Source of the DNA: Francisella adeliensis
GTDB lineage: Bacteria; Pseudomonadota; Gammaproteobacteria; Francisellales; Francisellaceae
Assembly: GCF_003290445.1 (NCBI RefSeq)
Contig: NZ_CP021781.1
Location: 1,550,001-1,614,000, forward strand
Direction: 5' to 3'
Length of the DNA stretch: 64,000 bases
Part shown: piece after piece, positions 9,662-18,793 of the stretch
Numbering within the stretch: position 1 is the first letter of the stretch
How the letters are laid out: every line of letters starts with the position of its first letter
Translations under genes and position numbers: made by a program
The notes under the pieces: model-generated
What the model saw: the letters and a program-made list of their open reading frames with translations, nothing else
Database searches by the model: none
Told to the model about the DNA's origin: nothing

Positions 9662-10294
9662 TTATTTGATTATAGGTTTTACAAAATCTTCTATTGTTAC
9701 TTTTAGATCAGTAAGTTTGCCATGAAAAAAATGTCCTACATGATTTTTCTTTACTAATGTCAAATCTGAGTTCACCTTATTTAGCACAAAATCAAAAACT
9801 GATGATGCTCTAACCGTATCATCATCTATACCCTGTACAACGAGCCACTTAACATCCCTAGGTTGAGGATAACTAGTAAGATCAAATCTGTCAACAGCTG
9901 GCGCTACAGTAACCAAGATATTCGTTTCTAAAATGCTCGAAAGCCCTTTATATGCGATAGCTCCACCAAATGAGAATCCACATAAAATAATCTTTTTAAA
10001 TTGGGTATTAGTTTTAATCCAATCATATACAGAAAGTAAATCCTCAAGCTCTCCAATCCCATCGCCATACTGACCTTCACTATTTCCAACCCCACGATAA
10101 TTAAATCTATAAGACTCAATGCCAAGAGTTTTCATTGCTCTTGAAATAGTCGTAACTACTTTATTATGCATAGTCCCTTGATATAGTGGATGAGGGTGAC
10201 AGATTATAGCAACAATATCTTCACTAGAATTTTTTACTTCATCATGAGCTACTTCTAGCTTTCCAACATTACCATCAATCAAAAAAACACTCAT
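9662..10294 (-). CDS. Alpha/beta hydrolase of the COG2945 type
   Basis: The 210-residue protein is a compact cytosolic alpha/beta hydrolase. The oxyanion-type motif HPHPLYQGTMHNKVV starts at residue 33. NYRGVGNSEG follows near 65-74 and the nucleophile elbow is GFSFGG with Ser108. A likely acid loop (VQGIDDDTV) and a C-terminal His (KNHVGHFFHG) complete the triad. The family comprises small esterase-like enzymes of unknown natural substrate. It starts 7 bases after the lysine-permease stop and is followed by glpX, so the three probably share a transcript. Confidence 0.85.
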   Translation of the reverse strand: MSVFLIDGNVGKLEVAHDEVKNSSEDIVAIICHPHPLYQGTMHNKVVTTISRAMKTLGIESYRFNYRGVGNSEGQYGDGIGELEDLLSVYDWIKTNTQFKKIILCGFSFGGAIAYKGLSSILETNILVTVAPAVDRFDLTSYPQPRDVKWLVVQGIDDDTVRASSVFDFVLNKVNSDLTLVKKNHVGHFFHGKLTDLKVTIEDFVKPIIK

Positions 10295-10301
10295 CTTGCA
10301 C

Positions 10302-11756
10302 CTAAGATTCTGAAGTTAAATCACAGTCTTCTAACTTTATAAGCTTGGTCTTCTTAATATATTTATAACCAAAGTATAATGCTACAAAGCCAAAAAAACC
10401 TACATATGTTGTTATGAACTCAAATAAAAGACTAGCCCAACTTCTATCATAATTAGAAAAAATCACACCTGCTTGGCCTAATATTATTATAGATACAAGT
10501 AGTAATGCGAATATAGGCGCAAAAGGGAAGAATTTTGCTACAAATGGAAGATCTTTAAGGTTCTTACCTTGCTTAATATAAGCTCTTCTAAAACGATAAT
10601 GACTTATAGCTATAGTAAACCAAGCAATAAAGCCTGCTAAACTAGAAATATTCACTAATAGACCAAAAAATCTATCTTCCCCAACCAACGGTTCAAAAAT
10701 AAAAGCTGATCCAATCAAACATGTTGCTAATAAAGCATACATTGGAGTTCCATTAGAATTAGTTTTTGCAAAAAACTTAGGTGCTTGATTAATTTTGGAA
10801 AGATGCCACAAAACTCGGGTAGCACTGTACATACTAGCATTACATGCTGAGATTATAGCTGTTAAGATGATAACATTCATTATAGTTGCTGCCGAACTTA
10901 AACCTATATCTTGAAAAACGATTGTAAAAGGACTAGCAGAAACATCTTCACTAGCTGCCCCATTTATTAAAAACGGGGCATTATATGGGATAAGTGTACT
11001 AATAACAATTACAGCCAACACATAAAACAAAAATAGCCTCCAAAATGTTTGCTTAATTGCTTTTGGAATTGAAGTACTGGGATCTTTGGCTTCTCCTGCT
11101 GTAACACCTATAAATTCACTACCTTGAAATGAGAATCCTGCTATCATAAATACGGAAATAAAGCCTAGCCACCCATTATGAAAAGGAGCGTCTCCTATAT
11201 GCCAGTTATGAAAACCAATACTCTCATGATTACCAACCAACCCTAATATAGATAAAAATCCTACTACAATGAATATAATAACTGTAGAAACCTTTATGAA
11301 AGACAGCCAATATTCAAACTCACCAAACACTCTGACAGACAAAAGATTTATAATAAAAACTAACGCAAAAAAGCCTAGTCCCCATAGGATAATTGAAGTA
11401 CCAGGAAACCAGTACTGCATTACTACACCAGCAGCCACAATTTCTACAGCTATCGTAATCGCCCAGTTAAACCAATAACTCCACCCTGTACTGAAGCCAA
11501 GAGCAGGATCAACATAACGAGTAGCATATTCACAAAATGATCCACTCACAGGCCTATGAGCCGCCATCTCACCCAAGCTAGTCATTAAAAAATAAACCAT
11601 CACCGAAATCACAATATATGCAAGCACTGTACCTCCTGGGCCTGCATCTGCTATTGCACCACCAAGAGCTAAGAATAGTCCTGTACCGATACAACCGCCT
11701 AAAGCTATCATCGACATATGGCGGGATTGTAAACTTCTATTTAACTTTTCTGACAT
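10302..11756 (-). CDS. lysP: Lysine-specific permease (LysP-like, APC superfamily)
   Basis: The 484-residue amino acid:proton symporter has twelve hydrophobic segments. It keeps the family signature MIALGGCIGTGLFLALGG near residue 15 and long stretches seen in E. coli LysP: SLGEMAAHRPVSGSF, GFSFQGSEFIGVTAGE, AISHYRFRRAYIKQG. Other members of the family import arginine, aromatic or other amino acids. The lysine riboswitch directly upstream makes lysine by far the likeliest substrate. A ribosome site AAAGGATAG precedes the ATG. It is the first gene of a probable lysP-hydrolase-glpX run. Confidence 0.88.
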   Translation of the reverse strand: MSEKLNRSLQSRHMSMIALGGCIGTGLFLALGGAIADAGPGGTVLAYIVISVMVYFLMTSLGEMAAHRPVSGSFCEYATRYVDPALGFSTGWSYWFNWAITIAVEIVAAGVVMQYWFPGTSIILWGLGFFALVFIINLLSVRVFGEFEYWLSFIKVSTVIIFIVVGFLSILGLVGNHESIGFHNWHIGDAPFHNGWLGFISVFMIAGFSFQGSEFIGVTAGEAKDPSTSIPKAIKQTFWRLFLFYVLAVIVISTLIPYNAPFLINGAASEDVSASPFTIVFQDIGLSSAATIMNVIILTAIISACNASMYSATRVLWHLSKINQAPKFFAKTNSNGTPMYALLATCLIGSAFIFEPLVGEDRFFGLLVNISSLAGFIAWFTIAISHYRFRRAYIKQGKNLKDLPFVAKFFPFAPIFALLLVSIIILGQAGVIFSNYDRSWASLLFEFITTYVGFFGFVALYFGYKYIKKTKLIKLEDCDLTSES

Positions 11757-11868
11757 TTATACTATCCTTTTTTTAACAATTCATACTTAAAATTTATTAC
11801 TAAATAAATTCTCTGAAAGCTTTCAAAAATCAAGAGGCTGAGACCCTGCATATATTTATGCTAAGACC

Positions 11869-12038
11869 AGAAGCTCTCCACACTCAAGCAAGTGTGACAG
11901 TTCTAACACCTTTCAGTACTAGACCCAAAAAATCAAATCATAACTTTTTGACTTTTTTCGGCATAATCTCTAGAAACATAATCATCATTAAGTGTTATGA
12001 CTTTCAAATTAGTTCTATAGAATTACGCATCCTCTTCT
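11869..12038 (-). promoter_or_regulatory. Lysine riboswitch (L-box) in the lysP leader
   Basis: Read on the minus strand, the element begins AGAAGAGGATGCG (12038-12026) and ends GTGGAGAGCTTCT (down to 11869). AGAAG and CTTCT close the P1 helix. Core signatures of the class are AGAGGNTGCG, ATGCCGAA in the middle and CTGTCAC before a CACACT/AGTGTG hairpin that leads into TGGAGAGCTTCT. The aptamer spans 170 bases, the usual size. Downstream, the P1 strand (AGAGCT) can also pair with AGCCTCT, with GCATA/TATGC at the tip and then GATTTTT, which would act as a terminator. High lysine should therefore shut off the permease. Confidence 0.86.
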
Positions 12039-12074
12039 TTTAAAATTATCTGTGGTAAAAAACCGACATCACTA

Positions 12075-12104
12075 AGTGTAACATAGCAGACCAAAAGCTG
12101 TCAA
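12075..12104 (-). promoter_or_regulatory. Possible promoter for the lysine riboswitch and lysP
   Basis: A perfect TTGACA (12104-12099, minus) is followed after 18 bases by TACACT (12080-12075), a 4/6 match to the -10 consensus. Transcription would begin some 30 bases before P1 of the riboswitch. The -10 box is weak, so the exact element is uncertain, but its position is right. Confidence 0.4.
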
Positions 12105-12119
12105 ACTGACCTTCTAGCA

Positions 12120-12800
12120 TCAAGTCTCAACAGAAGGTTTCTTTCTCTCATACATAACCCAGTAAATAAGCCATGTACAAATATAGACAAACACCCCACA
12201 GAAAATCACATCACTAAAGAAGTGTCCTCCTTGTGCCATTCTCATCCAACCTAACCCTCCTCCAGCTAATATAGCTGCAGTAAAAGCTACCAGTTTCTTT
12301 TTACGAGTCACTAAAAGTGGCATAAATGCAAACAACCAAAACCCCATTGATGCATCACCACATACAAAAGAGCAGTTTTTACCACATTGATTGGATATAA
12401 CAAATGGTTTTTGAAAAACCATATCACCAGAGAATTCTTGCACCATAACAGGTCTAGGCCTACCCCAATGATCTTTAAATATATAGTTAACGACCAATCC
12501 TGGTCCTATCCACAAGCAAACTGCAACAAAAAAAACTTCTTTGCGATGCTTAATCTGAAAACATTTGATAAATAACGACCCTAGGAGAAAAAGAATCACA
12601 CCAATAGAAAAAAATATTGGAAAGAATCTAGCAAACCAGTGTAAAAATCCAAGAACCCCATCATAACCACCAACAAAACCTTGCGTTGAAGGATCATAAA
12701 AATGACTAGCTACATCTATATCAACATTAGGGAAAATTAAGAAAAATAGCCATACCAAAAAACAAACTACTATACCAAGTGCAACATGCATTTTCGCCAA
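12120..12800 (-). CDS. lpxF: Lipid A 4'-phosphatase (LpxF-like, PAP2 superfamily)
   Basis: The 226-residue inner-membrane phosphatase has about six hydrophobic segments. The PAP2 tripartite site reads KDHWGRPRP (109-117), CGDASMGF (147-154, replacing the usual PSGH) and RMAQGGHFFSD (187-197). Length and the CGDAS variant agree with Francisella LpxF, which removes the 4'-phosphate of lipid A on the periplasmic face and contributes to the weakly immunostimulatory lipid A of the genus. A lipid A 1-phosphatase or undecaprenyl-pyrophosphatase role is the alternative. It stands alone, divergent from ftsK. Confidence 0.78.
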   Translation of the reverse strand: MAKMHVALGIVVCFLVWLFFLIFPNVDIDVASHFYDPSTQGFVGGYDGVLGFLHWFARFFPIFFSIGVILFLLGSLFIKCFQIKHRKEVFFVAVCLWIGPGLVVNYIFKDHWGRPRPVMVQEFSGDMVFQKPFVISNQCGKNCSFVCGDASMGFWLFAFMPLLVTRKKKLVAFTAAILAGGGLGWMRMAQGGHFFSDVIFCGVFVYICTWLIYWVMYERKKPSVET

Positions 12801-12926
12801 AATATTTCTCCTTAGCTATCTTAAGATATTTTAATTTATAAAGACTCTAACATTTTTATGCTTTTTTTTGTTAGAATATCCTTTGATTTTATTAACAAGC
12901 TTAACACCTATATTCTATACAAAACC

Positions 12927-15464
12927 ATGACAGATAGTAAACATAAAAATACAAATCATGCAGTTGGAAGGCTTAAAATTGCTTTAGTCCTAATATTAGC
13001 AGCTATAGTAATCTATCTTTTCATTGCTCTTTTCACTTTTAATATCAATGATGCTGGCTGGAGTAGTATCTCTTCAGAAACTATCACAAAAAATTATGCC
13101 GGCCCTGTTGGAGCGTATATTTCTAGCTTCCTACTAGCAATATTTGGTGTAATTGCTTTTTTAATACCTTTTTTAATAATTGACATCATCCGAGTGCTAC
13201 TCATAAAACCTAAAGACGAGCAGCTTAGCTATGTTATGTTTACAATCAAAATCATTGGAATAGTCATTTTCATCCTTTCATGTACTGGTCTTGCTGAATT
13301 ATATTTAAGCTTTGCAAACTATTGGGTTCCTCAAAGATCTGGAGGTATTCTTGGATATGAGAGTGCAAAATTTGTAGTTAAATACCTAAGTACTGTTGGT
13401 GGATCTTTTACTCTCATCATAACTCTTTTTGTTGGACTAACTCTTTATTGTGGAAATTCTTGGTTAAACTTAATAAAAGAAGTGTCAAAGTTAATAACTA
13501 AAACTCTTGCATATATTGCTACCTCTAAACCTAAAGAAAAAGATAACATTAATAGGATTGATGATTTTGAGGAATTTAAAAATAAATCCTCCAACTTATC
13601 AAAAGATGAAAAAGCATCAACAAACATAAGTTTAGATAATAAAACAGATCAAAGTGTACAGCAAAGTGATGAAGATACTTTTAGAGAAATTTTAGGTCAC
13701 CCTAACAACGATGAAGAACTTACTTTTATAGATAATAAATCCTTTGAAGAAGACTCAGAAGAAAATATAGTTAACGGATCTGAACATGGAGGTTTTGAAC
13801 CTGTAGTTCCAGAAGAAATAGAGTCAACTGAGACTAAAAGATTCGATTCCTTTGAAGAGTTTGTAGAAGCTACTCCAGCCCCAGTAATGCCTAAAGCTAA
13901 AACTGAGCAACCATTAAATAACCAATCTGTTACACAGAATAATCCAGTTAACAATGCAGTTACTACTAGAGACAACTTTAAAAAAGTTGGACTGCCGTCA
14001 ATTGACCTACTCTTAGAACCTGAAGATAAAAAAATAGTTGTATCACAGCAAGAACTCAATGAAACATCCTCTTTACTAGAACAAACCCTAAATGACTTTA
14101 ATATAAACGCTAAAGTTGTAGGTGCTTACCCAGGCCCCGTAATTACAAGATACGAAATAGATTTAGCTCGTGGAACTAAAGTAAGCAAGCTTGTTGGCAT
14201 ATCTCAAGATTTGGCTAGAGCATTATCAACTACAGCTGTAAGGGTTGTTGAAGTAATCCCAGGCAAGCCTTATGTAGGTCTTGAATTACCTAATCCTACA
14301 CGTGAAATGGTTCGTATTAAAGAAGTCCTAGGCTGTCCCGAATTTTTAGACTCTAAATCCCCAACACTAATGGGAATAGGTGTTGATATATCTGGTAAAC
14401 CAACTTTTGCTGAACTTGCTAAAATGCCACATCTACTAGTAGCTGGTACAACAGGTTCTGGTAAATCTGTAGGTGTTAACTCAATGATTATAAGTATGCT
14501 TTACAAATGTACTCCTGAGCAACTTAAATTCATTATGATAGATCCAAAAATGCTGGAACTTTCTATCTATGATGGTATCCCTCACTTACTTACGCCTGTA
14601 GTTACAGATATGACAGAGGCTGCTAATTCTCTTCGCTGGTGTGTAAAAGAAATGGAACGCCGTTATGCATTAATGTCTGCAGCTGGTGTAAGAAATATTG
14701 CCTTACTAAACGATAAAATTGAGCAAGCTGAAAAAGATGGTCGCCCACTTAAAGACACAATGTTTATTAAGATGAATCCAGAACGAGCACATGAAGCACC
14801 AATACTTACTAAGATGCCATATATCGTAGTTGTTGCTGATGAGTTTGCAGATATGATAATGGTAGTTGGCAAAAAGGTGGAAGAACTTATTGCTAGACTC
14901 GCACAAAAAGCTCGTGCTGCTGGTATCCATATTATATTAGCAACTCAAAGACCTTCAGCAGATGTGGTTACAGGACTTATTAAAGCAAATATTCCAACAA
15001 GAATGTCTTTCCAAGTTTCTGCAAAAATTGATTCTAGAATTATGCTTGATCAACAAGGAGCTGAGCAGCTCTTGGGGATGGGTGATATGCTATATCTAAA
15101 ACCAGGTTTAGGAGCTCCTATGCGTATCCATGGTGCTTTCGTCGATGATAACGAAGTACATAAGGTTGTTGATGCTTGGAAAGAGTATGGTGCTCCTGAA
15201 TATATTGAAGATATCTTAGAAACTAGTGAAGATGGTGAAAATGGTTCTAGCGGAGATAATGGTAGCAGTGAAGATCCTCTATACAATGATGCTGTTGAAA
15301 TTGTAATCAAATCTCAAAAAGCTTCTATTTCTGCAGTGCAAAGAAAATTAAAAATAGGCTATAATCGTTCAGCTAGACTTATGGAAGAAATGGAAGATAA
15401 CGGTATAGTTTCCGAAATGAACCAAAATGGTATGCGTGATGTACTAATAAATAGGGAACAATAA
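12927..15464 (+). CDS. ftsK: DNA translocase FtsK
   Basis: FtsK anchors at the septum and pumps DNA to resolve chromosome dimers with XerCD. I chose ATG 12927 (MTDSKHKN..), not the upstream ATG at 12858: those extra 23 codons are AT-rich and not family-like. The 845-residue protein has four N-terminal membrane segments within about 190 residues. A short acidic/Asn-rich linker follows, then the motor with Walker A GTTGSGKS near 506-513, Walker [11 protein letters not shown] and LATQRPS. The C-terminal gamma winged helix ([25 protein letters not shown]) reads KOPS sites. It is much shorter than E. coli FtsK because of the short linker. Its stop shares one base with the lolA start. Confidence 0.95.
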   Translation: MTDSKHKNTNHAVGRLKIALVLILAAIVIYLFIALFTFNINDAGWSSISSETITKNYAGPVGAYISSFLLAIFGVIAFLIPFLIIDIIRVLLIKPKDEQLSYVMFTIKIIGIVIFILSCTGLAELYLSFANYWVPQRSGGILGYESAKFVVKYLSTVGGSFTLIITLFVGLTLYCGNSWLNLIKEVSKLITKTLAYIATSKPKEKDNINRIDDFEEFKNKSSNLSKDEKASTNISLDNKTDQSVQQSDEDTFREILGHPNNDEELTFIDNKSFEEDSEENIVNGSEHGGFEPVVPEEIESTETKRFDSFEEFVEATPAPVMPKAKTEQPLNNQSVTQNNPVNNAVTTRDNFKKVGLPSIDLLLEPEDKKIVVSQQELNETSSLLEQTLNDFNINAKVVGAYPGPVITRYEIDLARGTKVSKLVGISQDLARALSTTAVRVVEVIPGKPYVGLELPNPTREMVRIKEVLGCPEFLDSKSPTLMGIGVDISGKPTFAELAKMPHLLVAGTTGSGKSVGVNSMIISMLYKCTPEQLKFIMIDPKMLELSIYDGIPHLLTPVVTDMTEAANSLRWCVKEMERRYALMSAAGVRNIALLNDKIEQAEKDGRPLKDTMFIKMNPERAHEAPILTKMPYIVVVADEFADMIMVVGKKVEELIARLAQKARAAGIHIILATQRPSADVVTGLIKANIPTRMSFQVSAKIDSRIMLDQQGAEQLLGMGDMLYLKPGLGAPMRIHGAFVDDNEVHKVVDAWKEYGAPEYIEDILETSEDGENGSSGDNGSSEDPLYNDAVEIVIKSQKASISAVQRKLKIGYNRSARLMEEMEDNGIVSEMNQNGMRDVLINREQ

Positions 15465-16081
15465 TGAAAAAAATAATCCTAACTATATTTATCACACTTC
15501 TAGCTACAACACTTTTTGCTTCTCCTACGAACGATTTAATTTCAAAAATTAAAAATATCAACTCAATGTCTGCTGACTTCACACAAAAACTTATCGATGG
15601 TCAAAATAACAGCAACAATAACTCAAAAGGTATAATGAGCCTTAAAAAACCTGGTGATTTTAAATGGGTTACAAAAACCCCAAACAACCAGCAAATAGTG
15701 TCAAATGGTGCAAAATTATGGATTTATGACGCTGATTTAGAACAGCTTATTATTAAAAAAGTTTCTAATAATATCGCTCAATTTCCTTATTTAATTTTAC
15801 TATCTAAAAATGCAAATAACTTAGATAAGTTATTTAACATAAAAGAAAAATCAGAAAACACTTACATCCTAAAGCCAAAAGATGATGAAATGATAAATAG
15901 CATTACCATTAAATTTGATAGTAGTGGTGAGCTAGAATGCTTAGAGATCTCAACATCTTTACATCAATACACTCAAATAAAATTTGATAATGTAAAAATG
16001 AATACCTCAAATATCAAAACTGAGGATTTTAATTTTAAAACTCCAAAAGGAACTGATGTAATTGATGAGACCAAAGCTTAA
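15464..16081 (+). CDS. lolA: Outer membrane lipoprotein carrier protein LolA
   Basis: LolA ferries lipoproteins through the periplasm from LolCDE to LolB. The 205-residue precursor has a clear signal peptide ([19 protein letters not shown], about 19 residues). The half-barrel fold that follows shows MSADFTQKL near 33-41, the family [13 protein letters not shown] segment and [11 protein letters not shown]. Its ATG overlaps the ftsK TAA by one base, and ftsK-lolA adjacency is common in gammaproteobacteria, which supports the call. Confidence 0.93.
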   Translation: MKKIILTIFITLLATTLFASPTNDLISKIKNINSMSADFTQKLIDGQNNSNNNSKGIMSLKKPGDFKWVTKTPNNQQIVSNGAKLWIYDADLEQLIIKKVSNNIAQFPYLILLSKNANNLDKLFNIKEKSENTYILKPKDDEMINSITIKFDSSGELECLEISTSLHQYTQIKFDNVKMNTSNIKTEDFNFKTPKGTDVIDETKA

Positions 16082-16152
16082 CACTCGCCCTGATACAAAA
16101 TGAGATATTTGTCGTAAAGGAGTTTATGTCTAATTTAAGTATCTACTTAGGG

Positions 16153-16809
16153 TTATATCTTCCATTCTATTTCACCAAGATTATTTTTCTGTAGATAATC
16201 ATTGGCTAAAACAAAATGTCCACAACCTAAAAACCCTCTATATGCAGATAATGGCGATGGATGTGAAGACTCTAGCACCAAATGCTTAGATGAATCAATC
16301 AAAGACTTTTTTTTGCGTGCATGAGCACCCCATAACATAAATACAACATTTTGCTTATACTTAGAGATTTTCTGAATCATAGAATCTGTAAAAGTCTCCC
16401 AGCCAATATCTTTATGGGAATTTGCATTGTGAGCTTCAACAGTAAGAGTAGTATTTAGCAAGAAAATCCCCTGTTTTGCCCATTTTTCAAGATTACCATG
16501 AGTTGGGATTTGAAATCCTTCAACACTAGCTTCCAGCTCTTTATACATATTGCGCAAAGATGGCGGAATGTCGACACCTTTTTGTACAGAAAAAGCTAGC
16601 CCATGAGCTTGATTGTAATTGTGATATGGATCCTGCCCCAAGATAACTACTTTAAGATTATCAAATTCTGTTAATTTAAAAGCATTAAAAACATTTTCTT
16701 CAGCAGGAAAAATAATTTTACCCTGCTCTTTTTCAGCCTCTAAAAAAGAGAGTGTTTGCTTAAAATATAGTTTTTGCTTTTCTTGTGAAATAAGATCTAA
16801 CCAATTCAT
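16153..16809 (-). CDS. ung: Uracil-DNA glycosylase
   Basis: Ung excises uracil from DNA to start base-excision repair. The 218 residues contain the water-activating motif GQDPYHN (near 59-65), the uracil-binding FLLNTTLTVE, and the C-terminal DNA-intercalation loop HPSPLSAYRGF. Length matches the family. It converges on lolA across a 71-base gap and is 55 bases downstream of the YdcH-like gene. Confidence 0.96.
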   Translation of the reverse strand: MNWLDLISQEKQKLYFKQTLSFLEAEKEQGKIIFPAEENVFNAFKLTEFDNLKVVILGQDPYHNYNQAHGLAFSVQKGVDIPPSLRNMYKELEASVEGFQIPTHGNLEKWAKQGIFLLNTTLTVEAHNANSHKDIGWETFTDSMIQKISKYKQNVVFMLWGAHARKKKSLIDSSKHLVLESSHPSPLSAYRGFLGCGHFVLANDYLQKNNLGEIEWKI

Positions 16810-16864
16810 TAGGACACTCCTAGAGAGTTTTTTGAAATTTCAGGAAAATATTAGTTGTAGAAGA

Positions 16865-17092
16865 TTATTTAATTAAAGCTTTATAAATAGAATCTTTCAA
16901 CTCAAGTCTTTGTTTTTTAAGATCCTCAAGTCGGACATCTTCAAACTTACCAGTGCTTTCTAAGTTGAATACTTCTTTATCTAAATCCTCATACTGTTTC
17001 ATCTGCTTACTTACATGATGGTCGGCTTTGATATTATGAATTTGTGCTTTTAGTTCTGGAAACTCTTTTATTAATGGATGATGCTCTAACAT
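16865..17092 (-). CDS. YdcH-like small protein (DUF465)
   Basis: The 75-residue protein starts MLEHHPLIKEFPELK and is mostly alpha-helical with charged heptads, matching the DUF465/YdcH family of unknown function. The frame extends upstream to 17137, but ATG 17092 is preferred: it follows AAAGGAG at ideal distance, and family members begin just before the HPLIxEFPE motif. The product is probably a small cytosolic coiled-coil protein. Confidence 0.82.
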   Translation of the reverse strand: MLEHHPLIKEFPELKAQIHNIKADHHVSKQMKQYEDLDKEVFNLESTGKFEDVRLEDLKKQRLELKDSIYKALIK

Positions 17093-17240
17093 ATGAACTC
17101 CTTTTACATTGTAATGTACTTTACACAATACCACCAATATTACTAAATTTAAAGGCTCACAGTAAATATTTGAAAAGTAAACTCAAACATCAAAAGACTG
17201 TCGATTTAACAAAAATAAAAAAACAAAATAAATAAAAAAG

Positions 17241-18758
17241 TTATTTATTAGCTATTGCTCGATAAGTTTCCATTACGATAGCATCTGTAGGATCCATCTC
17301 TAAAGAGACCTCATAAAGCTTTTTAGCAATATCATCATAAGCAGGTTTTGTAATCCCTTCTTGATCAAGTAGATATTCAACATATCTTGTAGCTCTATCT
17401 ATCAGCTTATTATTGCCTGGTGTTACAAAAGTCATGATATTACTAGTGAAACGACCTAGTCTAGCCATTACAAGTGTAGAATGGCTATTCATCACCATTT
17501 TTATAAGCACTTGAGAGCTTAATTCAGACATATCTTTATACTTTATCTCTAATTTTGTATCGGCATAGTTTATAACAAACATATTTTTAGCACTTGATAC
17601 TTCAATTACTTGATGATTAGGCAACACACTTCTTCTTTCTAATGCTTGTAAAGATATATCAAAACCTTGTAAGTTTTTAACACCCGTTTGCTCTTTTGAA
17701 AAGTCCCACTCTAGCGTTCTAGGTTCATGGTTAAGAACTTGATCCCACACATTTTCTTTGGCACTGTCTTTCACAGCTAGATAACAATAACTTGAAACAG
17801 GGTTCTGATGGTTTGTATTTTCAAAAGGATTTACACTAAATGTTGGTGTGCGTTCTGTTGTATCTGTAAGTACAGTTAAACCTAAGTTACTATCAGTAAG
17901 GTAAGTTGCATAGCCTCCTTGCTTATAACAATTAGATTCAAACTGTGTAAACTTAGCAACTTCATTACAATCAAGATTTCTTAACGCATCAAGCAAAGCA
18001 TCGCACTCTTTAGCGTAGTCAATATCTTCAATGATAGAAAATAATGCCAAACCAACAAATAGCGTTTGTACAGAAGTTGCTTGCATTCTTGTACTTCCGG
18101 CTAATGCCATCGAACCAATTTCAATACAAACATTTTTTACATCATCCGCTTTTATAAGATCATCCGAGCGTTTCACATTAGCTAAAAGTTCATCACCATT
18201 ACAATAAACCAACCATGGATTATATTTTGAATGCTCTCGTGCATACTCAACTGTTGAAAGTACGAAAGGTGTTTCACCACCCTCTGTAACACCAACCATC
18301 ATATCCTGCTCTGTAAATCCAAGTTCTTTTATGTGGCGAATAGCATACTCTTCATAATCTTCAAAACCTTCAACAGAACGAACTAAAGCACCATCACCAC
18401 CTGCCATGAAGCCAATTACTTTATCTTTTAATTCAGCTGGAGCCCTACTTTTCCATAAACTTTCAATAAACATCGCCAAACGACCAGTTGCACCACAACC
18501 TGATATATAAACTCTACCTGATTGCATTACTTCAATTAAATCAGCTTTAAGCTCATTAATTTCCGCACCATACTCTTTAACTTTAGTTATCGCATCAATA
18601 TCTACCGCTCTAATCATCTCTACAGCTTTACCTAGACCCGAATCTGCCATTTCGGCAAGCCCTACTGTTTCAGGGTTAGGTTTTTCTGTTGTTAAGTGAC
18701 CTAGTTTGAATTTTTCACGATTGTCCCAAAAAAAATTCCAGTCTTTAATAAGTGCCAT
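17241..18758 (-). CDS. Double-SIS-domain sugar-phosphate protein, MurQ/GCKR-like
   Basis: The 505-residue protein resembles N-acetylmuramic acid 6-phosphate etherase (MurQ) in its first half: ISGCGATGRLAM (85-96), FMAGGDGALVRSVEGFED (117-134), VTEGGETPFV (157-166) and AGSTRMQATSVQ (220-231). The second half looks like another SIS-type domain (SSAKNMFVINYAD .. MNSHSTLVMARLGRF), so the layout recalls the eukaryotic glucokinase regulatory protein. The first catalytic Glu of MurQ aligns with Leu101, while the second (Glu130) is kept. It could bind a phosphosugar as a regulator or act as an etherase or isomerase. It lies 35 bases after nadV and is likely co-transcribed. Confidence 0.7.
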   Translation of the reverse strand: MALIKDWNFFWDNREKFKLGHLTTEKPNPETVGLAEMADSGLGKAVEMIRAVDIDAITKVKEYGAEINELKADLIEVMQSGRVYISGCGATGRLAMFIESLWKSRAPAELKDKVIGFMAGGDGALVRSVEGFEDYEEYAIRHIKELGFTEQDMMVGVTEGGETPFVLSTVEYAREHSKYNPWLVYCNGDELLANVKRSDDLIKADDVKNVCIEIGSMALAGSTRMQATSVQTLFVGLALFSIIEDIDYAKECDALLDALRNLDCNEVAKFTQFESNCYKQGGYATYLTDSNLGLTVLTDTTERTPTFSVNPFENTNHQNPVSSYCYLAVKDSAKENVWDQVLNHEPRTLEWDFSKEQTGVKNLQGFDISLQALERRSVLPNHQVIEVSSAKNMFVINYADTKLEIKYKDMSELSSQVLIKMVMNSHSTLVMARLGRFTSNIMTFVTPGNNKLIDRATRYVEYLLDQEGITKPAYDDIAKKLYEVSLEMDPTDAIVMETYRAIANK

Positions 18759-18793
18759 TTTTTATACTCCTATGTTATACATTTTTATATTCT

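Noticed and set aside
11831-11850. Plus-strand GGCTGAGACCC resembling part of a TPP riboswitch
   Set aside because: The other conserved TPP segments are missing and the region is explained by the minus-strand lysine riboswitch expression platform.
11858-12043. 61-codon plus-strand open frame
   Set aside because: It lies antisense to the lysine riboswitch and has no ribosome site or protein-like composition.
12858-12926. Upstream extension of ftsK
   Set aside because: The extra 23 codons are AT-rich, hydrophobic and unlike FtsK N-termini; the ATG at 12927 is preferred.
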